Shown here: in pieces, positions 6,774 through 15,675 of the stretch | Layout of the letters: every line of letters starts with the position of its first letter | Numbering within the stretch: the stretch's first letter is position 1 | Origin: Bryobacteraceae bacterium | GTDB taxonomy: Bacteria > Acidobacteriota > Terriglobia > Bryobacterales > Bryobacteraceae | Direction: 5' to 3' | Assembly: GCA_030044325.1 (NCBI GenBank) | Contig: JASHWA010000625.1 | Span: 1-27,266, forward strand | Length of the DNA: 27,266 nucleotides | Position numbers and translations under genes: made by a program | The notes under the pieces: generated by a model | What the model was told of the DNA's origin: nothing | Database searches by the model: none | What the model saw: only the letters and a program-made list of their open reading frames with translations

Positions 6774-8927
6774 CTAATATTGCGCATGCACCGAGTCGAC
6801 GGCGTACGCCGCTCCCGAGCCGTGACACACATTGCATGCCTCGCCAAGCGAGTTCGTGTTGGACAACGTGTGCGCCGCGGTCGCGATATCCATGTGGCAG
6901 CCGGTGCAAGCCGAGCTGAACGGTTGAATCGGATTGATCGGCCCCTGGGGATCGGTCACCGGGTTCAGGCCGGTGAGCGCCAGATCGTTCATCTCGCTCG
7001 AATTGGCGTGGCACATCGAACAGATTTCCGTATTGGTCGCAGTGCCCGATGGGCTGAGCACCGGGAACAGGATGCCGCTGAAATTGTTTACGCTCCCGCC
7101 GTATCCGATCACGATAAACGGCCGGTTGGATGGCTGATTCACGCCGTAGTGAATGCGGTGCACCAGCAGGTTGAAGTTGATCCCTTGGTCGGGTTGCGTG
7201 TTATAGGGCGCAGGCCCGGAGGGTCGCTCCGAGAAATCCGTATCTGACGGGTTGTGGCAGAACACGCAGTAGTCGGTGTTATTGCGCAGGGAGCCATGTT
7301 CGGAGAGCATCTGATGGCACCCGTTGCAATTGGTCAACGCGATCACCTGGCGCCGCGGCGTCACCGGCGAGCCGTCCACCGAGAAATAGCTCACTGGGTT
7401 CAGCGTGCCGTATTCGATCGCGGTCTGCACCGTGGCGCCGTTGATCAGCTCGGGAACCGTGTCGGTTCGCCTCGCCTCGATGCCCACCGCATAGGTTCCG
7501 GTCGCGGCCGCCGGCACCTGGTGCGTCATGGTGTACTGGCAGTTGCCGTTGTTGTCGCAGCTCGCGCCCGACATGCTTTCGGTGACATAACCGGGAGTGG
7601 TTACGCCGCTGCCGAAGCTGGTATAGCCGTAATCGGTGGTGGGACCGGCCATGGTGACCGAGATCGATGCGAGCTGCGACAGCGGAACGCCCGCGCCCGC
7701 GCTGTTCTTAACCGTAAAGGCGACGGTCGGCGCTGTACCGGCCAGTCCCTTGGTGACGTTGGTGATCTTCACCGAAAGTCCCTGCAGCAGGCTCGAATTG
7801 GTGGGAACCACGTGCGCGCCCAGAATGGACGCGTCAAAATCCATCTCGCCTTGCGGGATATGGCAGTTGGCGCATTCCGCATCGTTGACCTGAATGCCGC
7901 CGGGGTGATTCGCTCCCGTGGCGAAATTGACATCGTCATGGCACGAGCCGCATGCGACGATCGATGGTTCGGTCATGAACGCCTTGGCCTGCGCTGCGCC
8001 AGTGGTCTGCTGATGGCACACTTCGCAATTACGAGGATCTTTTATGCTTCCGTCAACGGGGAAAATCACGGTCGAAAAGTTGAAGGTTCCAAACGAATTG
8101 ACCGCCGGGATGTACTGCCCTCCGGCGACCACGCTCGGAAGGTTCGCGCCCATGTGGATCTTGTGGTAAAACACCTTCGCATCGAGCGTATCGCCGGTAT
8201 TGGGATCGACGTTCTGCGGCTGATGGCACAACACGCACAGATTCAATCCGCGGCGCGATCCGCCGTGCGCCGAAAGCTCGTTGTGGCATTGATCGCAGCT
8301 CGCGGTTTCGATCACGTCGCGCGTTACCGTCACTTTCGCGCCATTGGGCACGAAATTGTACGTTGCGCTCGCATAGTCCGTGGGGAAGTTCCACTCGGTA
8401 AGGTTGCGCGACCCGTAGATGCCGATGGTATGCGTCGCCGTTGGATCGAAACCGGTGGGCGCCTTGGTCTTGAATGTGTACGTGTACTGGCCGGGGGCGA
8501 TGTTGACCGATGTTCCGCCGGAATCCGCGCCCGGTTGATTCACGGAAGCAATCACCGTTCCCGTCGCGACCTTGGTCGTGTAGGCCGTGTACTGCTCCTG
8601 CCCGTTCGGAATCGTCGCCGCCACGAAGCTCAGGCTGATCGCGCCAGGCGTCTGAACCCCCGCGGAGTCCAGAGGCAGCCCGTTCGGGTCGGTAAGACTG
8701 TAGCTGGCCGTAATCGTCCCATCGCTGGCGACGGCCGCGGAGTTAATGGTGATGGTGAGCCCCGGGTTGACGTACTCTACTGTCGAGGCGTCGGCGTAGA
8801 ACGCTTTCTGGTGCGAGTTGTAGGGGTTCTTGGGCGCGCTCGACAGACTGAGCGCAACAATGATGACGGCCAAGGCTGCTCGCCACAAAGCCCGGAATCG
8901 ATTGGGAGTTACGAAAAGAGTCCGCAT
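6774..8927 (-). CDS. OmcA/MtrC-type decaheme c-type cytochrome
   Basis: 717 residues with exactly ten CXXCH heme sites in two groups of five: C211, C231, C301, C326, C352 and C534, C554, C636, C674, C698. Before each group lies a beta-rich domain (about 50-205 and 380-525). This is the beta/pentaheme/beta/pentaheme plan of MtrC, MtrF and OmcA, the cell-surface terminal reductases of extracellular electron transfer. A C457-x5-C463 pair in the second beta domain is placed like the CXnC disulfide of MtrC-type proteins. The N-terminus is a signal sequence or anchor (about 13-31) without a lipobox cysteine, unlike Shewanella homologues, so surface attachment must differ. AAGG lies 9 bases before the ATG, and the gene is 6 bases after the tetraheme gene. 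No MtrB-type porin or MtrA homologue is present in the window. Confidence 0.93.
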   Translation of the reverse strand: MRTLFVTPNRFRALWRAALAVIIVALSLSSAPKNPYNSHQKAFYADASTVEYVNPGLTITINSAAVASDGTITASYSLTDPNGLPLDSAGVQTPGAISLSFVAATIPNGQEQYTAYTTKVATGTVIASVNQPGADSGGTSVNIAPGQYTYTFKTKAPTGFDPTATHTIGIYGSRNLTEWNFPTDYASATYNFVPNGAKVTVTRDVIETASCDQCHNELSAHGGSRRGLNLCVLCHQPQNVDPNTGDTLDAKVFYHKIHMGANLPSVVAGGQYIPAVNSFGTFNFSTVIFPVDGSIKDPRNCEVCHQQTTGAAQAKAFMTEPSIVACGSCHDDVNFATGANHPGGIQVNDAECANCHIPQGEMDFDASILGAHVVPTNSSLLQGLSVKITNVTKGLAGTAPTVAFTVKNSAGAGVPLSQLASISVTMAGPTTDYGYTSFGSGVTTPGYVTESMSGASCDNNGNCQYTMTHQVPAAATGTYAVGIEARRTDTVPELINGATVQTAIEYGTLNPVSYFSVDGSPVTPRRQVIALTNCNGCHQMLSEHGSLRNNTDYCVFCHNPSDTDFSERPSGPAPYNTQPDQGINFNLLVHRIHYGVNQPSNRPFIVIGYGGSVNNFSGILFPVLSPSGTATNTEICSMCHANSSEMNDLALTGLNPVTDPQGPINPIQPFSSACTGCHMDIATAAHTLSNTNSLGEACNVCHGSGAAYAVDSVHAQY

Positions 8928-8933
8928 GAAAGT

Positions 8934-10154
8934 CTACCTTTCTTTCGATGAAGGATGAGGTGCATTTAAAAAGCTGACCAGGTTGCCGATATCGGTCGGT
9001 TCGAGAACCGGCCAGGGAATGTTGAGCTGTTCGGTGCGATCCACCATCTTGGGACCGTGTTTCCAGAGAGCGCTGGTGAGAGAGACTGTGGTGAAGGCGT
9101 CGCCCGGCGCCCCGATCGGAGGAGCGAGCTTGGTGCCTTCGGCGGAAGGTCCATGGCAACGGGCGCAGCCTCGTTCGCTGAACACGCGCTCGCCGATGAA
9201 GGGCGATCCCACGGGCTCGAAAAATCGAAGACTGCCGAGAAACGCGGCCAGATCGGCCATTTCCGATCCGTTCAAAGTCGGCGCCGTGATGCCTTTTTCC
9301 TGACTCAGGCGCAGCATGGTGGGGGCGTGGTTCCACAGGACGCTGGCGAACTGCGCGGTGGTGACCGGCAAATCCCGCTCCGGGCCGAGCTCGGGACCGA
9401 GCTTGCCGCCGCTGCCGCGCACCGAATGGCACTGGATGCAGCGGGTCTGAAACACTTGCCATCCCTGTTGTGGATCTCCGCGCGTTGCCTGGGGCGTTTT
9501 CGTGTTTCCCTCGCTCACGTAGGCGATCAGATTGTCCATATCATTTGCGTAGAACTCCGGCCATTGGCCGAGAGCGGCGGAAATGGGCGCCATCATGCTT
9601 CCTGCGTGGTTCCACATCGCGCGGGTCCATTCGCTGGAGCCTCCGGCGGCGATGTCTGACAGATCGGGCGCGCTCTTTCCGCCCCATGAACGCACGGAGT
9701 GGCAGCGCACACACCCTTTCTGCTCGAAAACATTCCGTCCGGCGGTGGGGTCGCCAGAATGTTCGGCGCTGGCGGATTCATACAGGAAGGCGAGGATGTC
9801 CGCCGTCTCCTCGGTATCGAGATGCGGATACGAGACGCCCGAGCGAATTCTCCTGTACATACCCGGCGCATGATTCCAAAGGACTGTCGCGAGCCATCCC
9901 ATGGCCGGCGAGCCGGGATGTGTTTCCGACAGATCGGGAGCGATCCGCCCGCCTTGGCCTTCGATCGAGTGGCAGATGGAGCACTGCTTGTCGCCGAAGA
10001 ACAACTCGCGGCCTCGCTTCGCATCACCGACAACGAACAGAACGTGCCGAGCGGCGGGCTGGTGTTCCCGGATGAGAATGATGGTGAGGGCGGCCGTCGC
10101 CGCGAGTGCGGCAGCGATCCAAAGCAGAAGCTGTTTGCGTCCACTCGGCATCAT
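8934..10154 (-). CDS. Membrane-anchored tetraheme cytochrome c with four tandem class I domains
   Basis: 406 residues from the ATG at 10154; the frame extends to a TTG at 10235, but the residues added do not look like a signal. One N-terminal membrane helix (about 9-28) anchors it, with the rest in the periplasm. Four heme sites (C58, C148, C239, C330) recur every 90-91 residues. Each is followed by the same motif, LWNHAPGM (92-99), MWNHAGSM (180-187), LWNHAPTM (273-280) and LWKHGPKM (363-370), whose Met is the likely distal ligand. The protein is thus four copies of one monoheme domain in a row, a possible electron wire. A 163-base gap separates it from the regulator gene upstream. It holds a short GTCCG/CGGAC hairpin near 10300 and could contain an internal promoter. 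No clear Shine-Dalgarno was seen. Confidence 0.9.
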   Translation of the reverse strand: MMPSGRKQLLLWIAAALAATAALTIILIREHQPAARHVLFVVGDAKRGRELFFGDKQCSICHSIEGQGGRIAPDLSETHPGSPAMGWLATVLWNHAPGMYRRIRSGVSYPHLDTEETADILAFLYESASAEHSGDPTAGRNVFEQKGCVRCHSVRSWGGKSAPDLSDIAAGGSSEWTRAMWNHAGSMMAPISAALGQWPEFYANDMDNLIAYVSEGNTKTPQATRGDPQQGWQVFQTRCIQCHSVRGSGGKLGPELGPERDLPVTTAQFASVLWNHAPTMLRLSQEKGITAPTLNGSEMADLAAFLGSLRFFEPVGSPFIGERVFSERGCARCHGPSAEGTKLAPPIGAPGDAFTTVSLTSALWKHGPKMVDRTEQLNIPWPVLEPTDIGNLVSFLNAPHPSSKER

Positions 10155-10317
10155 GCGAGCGAGAGTGCACGTTGCCCACCATGGAAAACGCTTCGTGACT
10201 GGCGCGGCTCGATCGCGATGCTCGAATGCTCTCAACTACATGCAGAGTTGCGCCGGCCAACAAGCCATTTTCGGATGCGGCGCAAATCGCGACACCGTCC
10301 GATTCTCGGACAACTGC

Positions 10318-11670
10318 TCAGGACTGATACTGGCGCAGCTTGCGATAGAGAGTGTCGCGCGAGATCCCCAGCAGCGACGCTGCCTTGGTGCGATTGCCTT
10401 CCGCCATCCGCAGCGCCTGTTGAATGGTAAGGCGCTCCATTTGTTCCATCGAGATCGGATGGTTTACCGCCGCAGCAGGCATTGCCGAGGTATCGGTGAG
10501 CAGCGGCTTGAGATCCTTTTCGGAGACGACTTGAGGATTATCCGCAGAGACCGCGGCGGCGCTTTCAATCAGGCTTTCGAGCTCGCGGACGTTGCCAGGG
10601 AACGGGTAGGCGAGCAGCAACTCGATGGCACCTCGGGAGAGTGAAATTTCCCGCCGATAGCGCCGAGCCAGGCGCGCCGCGAAGTGCTGCGACAGGACCA
10701 GAACGTCTTCCTGGCGCGTGCGCAGCGGAGGGACCTGAAGGGTGACGGTCGCGATGCGGAAATACAGGTCTTCGCGCAGAAACGTGGAGCGCAAATCGCT
10801 CAACGCGCGATTGGTGGCCGAGATTACCCGCACATCGACGCGCACCGATTTCGTGCTGCCCACCGGGCGCACTTCGCCTTCCTGAAGAACGCGAAGCAAT
10901 TTGACCTGCACGTCCTTGGGCATCTCGCCGATCTCGTCAAGGAAAACGGTTCCTCCGGATGCCGCGGAAAAAATCCCGGGAGTATCGGCATGCGCGCCGG
11001 TGAAGGCGCCGCGCCGGAATCCGAACAGCTCGCTTTCGACCAGCTCGCGCGGGAGCGCTCCGCTGTTCACCGGGACGAACGGCATGCGGGCGCGCGGGCT
11101 CGCCTGATGGATCGCGCGCGCAAGCATCTCTTTTCCGGTGCCGGTTTCGCCCAGGATCAGCACCGAGGCATCGCTCGCCGCAGCCAGGCGCGCGCGCTCG
11201 AGCAGGCGCTCCATTGCGGGCGACACCGCGATGATGCTCTCGAAACAGGCGTGGCGTTCGAGATGACCTTCGAGCTGGACGACCCGCTCGCGCAGCTCCA
11301 TCACTTCCATCAACCGGGCGATTTTCTTGCGCACCGCTTCGTAATCGAACGGCTTGGTCACGTAATCTTCGGCGCCTTTCTTGATTGCCTCGATGGCGGT
11401 TTCGATGGTGCCGTAGCCGGTCATGATCACCACGGCAATATCTGGATTGTTGCGGCGAAGCTCGACCGTCAGCGTGAGGCCGTCCATCAATGGCATCATG
11501 AGGTCCACCAACGCCAGGGAAATGCGCGGATTGGCGGCCTGGAGCGCGAGCGCCTCGGCGCCGGATTGCGCGACCTCGACGTCGTATCCTTCGCGTGAAA
11601 GGAATTCCTTCAGGGTTTCGCCCAGCGAGGCGTCATCGTCCACCACTAGAATCGATGGGCCGTCCTTCAC
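10318..11670 (-). CDS. NtrC-family sigma-54-dependent response regulator
   Basis: 450 residues. The receiver domain (1-120) has phosphoacceptor Asp56 (LVDLMMP), an acidic DDD pair at 11-13 and Lys106 (TKPFD). The AAA+ domain (about 145-375) has Walker A GETGTGKE (174-181), the sigma-54 contact loop GAFTGA (221-226), Walker B VFLDEIGE (242-249) and an arginine-finger region near FRxD. The Fis-type helix-turn-helix is at 412-447 (GNRTKAASLLGISRDTLYRKL). GAFTGA is intact, so it should activate sigma-54 RNA polymerase. It starts with GTG at 11670, overlapping the TGA of the kinase gene (GTGA). With that kinase it forms a two-component pair placed inside the respiratory operon, and the sigma-54 promoter at 16190-16206 is its natural target (inference). 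Confidence 0.95.
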   Translation of the reverse strand: MKDGPSILVVDDDASLGETLKEFLSREGYDVEVAQSGAEALALQAANPRISLALVDLMMPLMDGLTLTVELRRNNPDIAVVIMTGYGTIETAIEAIKKGAEDYVTKPFDYEAVRKKIARLMEVMELRERVVQLEGHLERHACFESIIAVSPAMERLLERARLAAASDASVLILGETGTGKEMLARAIHQASPRARMPFVPVNSGALPRELVESELFGFRRGAFTGAHADTPGIFSAASGGTVFLDEIGEMPKDVQVKLLRVLQEGEVRPVGSTKSVRVDVRVISATNRALSDLRSTFLREDLYFRIATVTLQVPPLRTRQEDVLVLSQHFAARLARRYRREISLSRGAIELLLAYPFPGNVRELESLIESAAAVSADNPQVVSEKDLKPLLTDTSAMPAAAVNHPISMEQMERLTIQQALRMAEGNRTKAASLLGISRDTLYRKLRQYQS

Positions 11671-12977
11671 AGGCGCGATTCCTCCGCTGCAGCCGCGACC
11701 CGGGCCGCCACGCCCAGAAGAGGCAGAATCAGATAAGCTGTCGCGCCGCTCGCCGGTTCGCTTTCGAGGCGGATCGAGCCGCCGTGCTCGGCCGCGAAGT
11801 TCCTGGCGATCGCCAGGCCCAATCCGGTACCCTTGCCGGGCTCTTTGGTGGTGAAAAACGGCTCGAAAATGCGCGCCAGGTTTGCCTGGCTGATTCCGGC
11901 GCCGTTGTCGCTGACCGAGATTTCGACGCGGTCCGAGGGCAGCGGGCGGCAGCGAAGCCGGATCTCTCCGCCGGCCGGGATCGCGTCCAGAGCGTTGCTT
12001 AAAAGAATCAGCAAAACAGTTTCGAGCAGATTTCGATCGGCGCAGACGTCCAAGCCTCGCGCGTCCGCGGTTTCCGTGATCAGGGTGGCGCGCTTCGCGT
12101 GGATCACCGGCTGAAAGAAGCCGGCGACGGACTCGACCGTGGCGCCGACGCTCTGCACGTCCTTTTGTACCGGGCCCATGTGCGAAAACTCGAGCAGCCG
12201 CCGGACGAAATGGCGGCAGAAAGTGAGCCCTTCTTCCAGGCGCGCGAGATCGTGATCGTCGGCGGCGCGCTCCCGCATCAATTGAACCCGCAGCAGCAGC
12301 GCGGCGAGGGGCGAATTCAGATGATGCGCGGTACCGGCCGCCATTTTGCCCATGCTGGTGAGTTTTTCGAGCTCGATCATGGCGTCGCGCCAGCGCACGC
12401 GCTCGCGAATATCCGAGGTGGCTTCGAGGTAATGAATCGGCTGATCGCGCTCGCTGAAGGGGCGCAGGCTGAGCTGCACCGGGAACGCCGCGCCGTTGCG
12501 GTCAAGACGCGCGGTCTCGGCGTTCAAGACCGGCTCGCCATGGTCCACCTGGCGCATGAACTCGCGGAGCTCGCCGGCTTTTTCGGGAGGAACGGTCGGC
12601 AGCGCGCGGCCGAGGATCTCTGCTTTGGAATATCCGTACATACGCTCGGCCGAAGCGTTCCACTCGACCACGCGCAGGTCCTTGTCATAGAGGATCACGC
12701 CCCCGGGGAAATCCTCGAGCAGCCCTCGGTAGCGCTCGTTCGAACGCCGCAACTCGTCTTCGCTCTTGCGCCGTTGTCGCAGCACGAACCACGCTGCCCA
12801 AAACGCCAGAACGAGCGACGACGCGACGCCGCGGGTGATGTAGAGATAATGCAGGGTCAGGTAATTCGCATCGCGAAAATAGCGGTTCTCGACCAGTTCC
12901 CAAGCCGCGAACACCAGCGCCACGAGCGTGATGCTCGACAGCGTTAGCGTCACCCAGAACCACTGCTTTTCGCGCAT
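11667..12977 (-). CDS. PAS-domain sensor histidine kinase, partner of the NtrC-type regulator
   Basis: 436 residues. Two membrane helices (about 7-27 and 49-68) leave only some 20 residues outside, so the signal is probably membrane-borne or cytoplasmic. A PAS domain follows (about 80-190: GVILYDKDLRVVEWNASAERMYGYS). The H-box is KMAAGTAHHLNSPL with phosphoacceptor His218; the residue after it is His instead of the usual Glu. The ATPase domain has the N-box (LLSNALDAIP), G1 (DNGAGI), F (FEPFFTTK) and G2 (GTGLGLAI) boxes. It lies 44 bases after the small cytochrome gene and overlaps the regulator gene by four bases. Quinone-pool or redox sensing would fit the context but is only inference. Confidence 0.94.
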   Translation of the reverse strand: MREKQWFWVTLTLSSITLVALVFAAWELVENRYFRDANYLTLHYLYITRGVASSLVLAFWAAWFVLRQRRKSEDELRRSNERYRGLLEDFPGGVILYDKDLRVVEWNASAERMYGYSKAEILGRALPTVPPEKAGELREFMRQVDHGEPVLNAETARLDRNGAAFPVQLSLRPFSERDQPIHYLEATSDIRERVRWRDAMIELEKLTSMGKMAAGTAHHLNSPLAALLLRVQLMRERAADDHDLARLEEGLTFCRHFVRRLLEFSHMGPVQKDVQSVGATVESVAGFFQPVIHAKRATLITETADARGLDVCADRNLLETVLLILLSNALDAIPAGGEIRLRCRPLPSDRVEISVSDNGAGISQANLARIFEPFFTTKEPGKGTGLGLAIARNFAAEHGGSIRLESEPASGATAYLILPLLGVAARVAAAAEESRL

Positions 12978-13021
12978 AAGACCGGTGCCAGCTTATGTTA
13001 GCAGCAGCGGAGCGGCAGCGG

Positions 13022-13330
13022 TTAGTCCTTGAGCGTCCGCACGAATGCGATCACGTCCTCGATCTGCTTGTCGGATAAGCCGGTAACCGGCTTCATCTTC
13101 CCGTTTCCCGTGGTGATGATTTTCTTGAAGTCGGCATCCGTTTTCGACTGCACTTCCTTCGAACTGAACGGATGCATCTCGACCTTGAACATCTTGGCGA
13201 TGGCGTCCTTGCCTTCGCCCTTGGGCCCGTGGCAGGCCTGGCACTTCGCCTGAAACACCGTTTTTCCTTCGGGCGCTCCCGCGAACGCGAGTCCACATGC
13301 TGCGATGAATGCGATAACGATCGGTTTCAT
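13022..13330 (-). CDS. Small periplasmic monoheme cytochrome c
   Basis: 102 residues: a signal peptide (1-18), heme site CQACH (30-34) and likely distal Met79 in GNGKMKPVTGLSDKQIEDVIAFVRTLK, the standard C-terminal helix of class I cytochromes c. A strong AAGGAG lies 5-6 bases before the ATG. It is 19 bases after the nonaheme gene and 44 before the kinase gene. It probably takes electrons from the Rieske/cytochrome b/nonaheme complex. Confidence 0.93.
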   Translation of the reverse strand: MKPIVIAFIAACGLAFAGAPEGKTVFQAKCQACHGPKGEGKDAIAKMFKVEMHPFSSKEVQSKTDADFKKIITTGNGKMKPVTGLSDKQIEDVIAFVRTLKD

Positions 13331-13349
13331 GACTCTCCTTTGTCGAATT

Positions 13350-14615
13350 TCAATTGGAAGGCTCCAGGCGTCCCGAGCCGCTTGCCTCCAACCGGCGGAT
13401 GAAAAACCACAGCGCCGCGACAGTCACGGCGATAAAGAAAACGGAAATCGCCAGGCCGACGCGCCGGACGTTTTTCTCGTGCAGCGCCTGCTGACCGGCG
13501 CGCAAAGTTTCATCGGCAATCGCCATGCCGGCCTCGATCGGCTTGTGCATCTCGTCGGGATTGAAGGTATGCATCGCCAGGCGCGCCTTGACCAGGTCGT
13601 CGCGGCCGTCGTCCAGGCGAACCTGTGCTTCGGAAACCTCCATTCCGGCTTTGTCCGCTTCACCCAGCACGGCTTCGGAATGCTTCAGGGCATCCCCTAG
13701 GCCATCGATCCATTGCGCCATCTGCCCCGCCGTCTTCGCGCCGGGCGTCCCGGGCTCGTGGCATCCGGAGCAGACCGCTTTCGCGCCCGCGAGCATCGCC
13801 GTCGACGGCTTCTGGATTCCATGATTGCTGTGGCAGACGATGCAGCCGCCGCCGCCCGACGCCGCCGAGAAGATCGGCGCGTGAACGCTCTTGTCGTAAT
13901 TTTGCGCGAACAGAACGTGGCAGTTTCCGCACACCGCCGCAACCGAGGCGACTTCCGGCGGTTTCGCTCCATGATTTCCGTGACACGACGCGCAGTTGGG
14001 CGCCGCGAGATCGCCTTTCTGGAGGGCCGCCCAGTGGACGCTGGTGTGATACTGATCCAGCTGATTGGTCGGAATTCCGTATTTCGCCATTTTGCCCGCG
14101 TCGGCGTGGCAGCGGCCGCACGTATCCGGAATCCGCGATGGATACACCGGCGCCTGGGGATTCTTCACCGCGCGAATATCATGGACGCTGTGGCAGTCGA
14201 TGCAGGTGGCGACGTTCTCATCGCCCGCGGCGAGTTTCTTGCCGTGAACGCTGGTCTTGTACAGCTCGAATTGATCGACGCGCTGCTGCGGACGGAAGCG
14301 GCGCATGAAATCGGGACTCGCGTGGCACCTCGCGCAGAACTGCGGGATTGCGGTGCGTTTTGGAGCGCCGATGAATCCCTTGGCCGTGCTCATCGCGACC
14401 GTCGGGTCGTCGCTGGTACGATCCCCTCCGTGGCAATCGGCGCAGCTCAATCCATTGGCCATATGGATATCGTCCTTGATCAGCAGCGCCGGCTGCTGGA
14501 TGGGACCATCCATCGCGGTGTGGCACTCGATGCAGGCGTCCTTAGAGGGCTGAGCGACCTGCTGGGCCGCGACGGCGGCCGCAAGAATCGGGATCAATAT
14601 CGCGATGGGTTTCAT
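13350..14615 (-). CDS. Membrane-anchored nonaheme cytochrome c of a bc-type complex
   Basis: 421 residues from the ATG at 14615. The frame is open for 77 codons more, into the cytochrome b gene, but this ATG begins a normal signal peptide (MKPIAILIPILAAAVAAQQ) and overlaps the cytochrome b stop as ATGA. Nine CXXCH sites: C28, C58, C94, C138, C166, C208, C229, C258, C282. Several additional His residues (TSVHGKK, TSVHWAA, KSVHAP) are likely distal ligands, giving bis-His hemes. After the last heme comes a helical stretch of some 95 residues without hemes, then one C-terminal membrane helix (386-406) and a short cytoplasmic tail. By position next to Rieske and cytochrome b it takes the place of cytochrome c1. 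Multiheme partners of bc complexes are known from metal-reducing Deltaproteobacteria. Confidence 0.92.
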   Translation of the reverse strand: MKPIAILIPILAAAVAAQQVAQPSKDACIECHTAMDGPIQQPALLIKDDIHMANGLSCADCHGGDRTSDDPTVAMSTAKGFIGAPKRTAIPQFCARCHASPDFMRRFRPQQRVDQFELYKTSVHGKKLAAGDENVATCIDCHSVHDIRAVKNPQAPVYPSRIPDTCGRCHADAGKMAKYGIPTNQLDQYHTSVHWAALQKGDLAAPNCASCHGNHGAKPPEVASVAAVCGNCHVLFAQNYDKSVHAPIFSAASGGGGCIVCHSNHGIQKPSTAMLAGAKAVCSGCHEPGTPGAKTAGQMAQWIDGLGDALKHSEAVLGEADKAGMEVSEAQVRLDDGRDDLVKARLAMHTFNPDEMHKPIEAGMAIADETLRAGQQALHEKNVRRVGLAISVFFIAVTVAALWFFIRRLEASGSGRLEPSN

Positions 14616-15673
14616 TTGAAGTACCCCAGAGCCGTGAAAACGGCGAGATACGCGGCCACGAAAATGGCGGCGCCCGTCACCAGCCTTTGGCGCACTTCGC
14701 CCGAGCGCTTGACTCCCCACGCCGGCAGCAGCGCCCAGGCGAGCGCCCCGATTCCGAATCCGGCGATGCCCAGCAGCTCGCCTTCGAAGATCCACACCCG
14801 GCTCGGTATCAGCTTGAGCGTGTAGAACTGCGCGAGGAAATACCACTCCGGCCGGATCCCTTTGGGCGCAGACGCGAACGGGTCGGCCTTGATGCCGAGT
14901 TCCCAGGGGAACAGCGCCGCGAGCGCCCCGAGGGCCGCGAGCGCTCCGTACCAGACCATCAATTCGCGCAGAAAAAAATTCGGGAAGAACTTAATGTGCC
15001 GCACGCGGTCGGCCGCGATCCACGGCGGCGTGCTCATCCCGTTTTTCTGCACCAGCAGAACGTGCATTCCCACCAGCGCGGCGGTGATCATCGGCAACAC
15101 CATCACGTGCAGCGCGAAAAAGCGAGTGAGTGTTGCCGCCCCCACGTCGTCACCGCCGCGCAGAACCCGAGCCATGGCCTCGCCGACAAGCGGCACGCTT
15201 CCCGCGACATCCGTGCCCACCTTGGTCGCGAAGTAGGAAATCTGGTTCCACGGCAGAAGATATCCGCTGAATCCGAACCCCAGCATCAATCCCAGCAGGA
15301 CGATGCCGCTCGCCCAGGTCAGCTCGCGCGGAGGCCGGTAGGCGTGCGTGAAGACCACGCTGAACATGTGGATGAACGCCACGAAAATCAACAGATTCGC
15401 GGACCAGCTATGAATCGAGCGGATCAGCCATCCGAATTCCACGCGGGTCATGATGAACCGCACGCTGTCGAATCCTTCGGCCACCGTGGGGCGATAGTAG
15501 AACAGCAACAGCGTGCCGGTGACGATCTGGATGCCGATGAGGAATAGCGTGATGCCGCCGAAGTAGTACCAGCGGGTCGCCGAATGCACCGGGACGGTTT
15601 TGTGATCCGCGAGCTTTTTGATTTCGCTAAGGCCCAGCCGGTTATCGAGCCACTGAATCGCGTTCGTAGCCAT
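14612..15673 (-). CDS. Cytochrome b of a bc1/b6f-type quinol oxidase complex
   Basis: 353-residue integral membrane protein. The four heme ligands are His88 and His102 (SIHSWSANLL ... FIHMF) and His189 and His204 (ALHVMVLPM ... GMHVL). The second pair is separated by 14 residues, as in cytochrome b6. GYLLPW (138-142) and the Qo-site motif PEWY (275-278) are present. The protein has the b6-like N-terminal part plus only a short subunit-IV-like C-terminal part, about eight membrane helices, and is thus shorter than mitochondrial cytochrome b (380-400). It oxidises quinol, probably menaquinol, passing electrons to the Rieske protein encoded two bases upstream. The stop overlaps the start of the nonaheme gene. 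Confidence 0.95.
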   Translation of the reverse strand: MATNAIQWLDNRLGLSEIKKLADHKTVPVHSATRWYYFGGITLFLIGIQIVTGTLLLFYYRPTVAEGFDSVRFIMTRVEFGWLIRSIHSWSANLLIFVAFIHMFSVVFTHAYRPPRELTWASGIVLLGLMLGFGFSGYLLPWNQISYFATKVGTDVAGSVPLVGEAMARVLRGGDDVGAATLTRFFALHVMVLPMITAALVGMHVLLVQKNGMSTPPWIAADRVRHIKFFPNFFLRELMVWYGALAALGALAALFPWELGIKADPFASAPKGIRPEWYFLAQFYTLKLIPSRVWIFEGELLGIAGFGIGALAWALLPAWGVKRSGEVRQRLVTGAAIFVAAYLAVFTALGYFK

Positions 15674-15675
15674 GG

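Noticed and set aside
7254..8951. Long plus-strand open frame (565 codons) opposite the decaheme gene
   Set aside because: It is an antisense shadow: the minus strand encodes ten correctly spaced heme motifs and has a ribosome-binding site, while the plus frame resembles no protein.
10155..10317. Sigma-54 promoter in front of the tetraheme gene
   Set aside because: TGGC-like tracts exist near 10250-10265, but no GG-N10-GC pair with TTGC could be placed; not supported.
13350..14846. Upstream extension of the nonaheme cytochrome by 77 residues
   Set aside because: The added part overlaps cytochrome b in another frame and is Arg-rich without a signal peptide; the ATG at 14615 starts a normal signal peptide.
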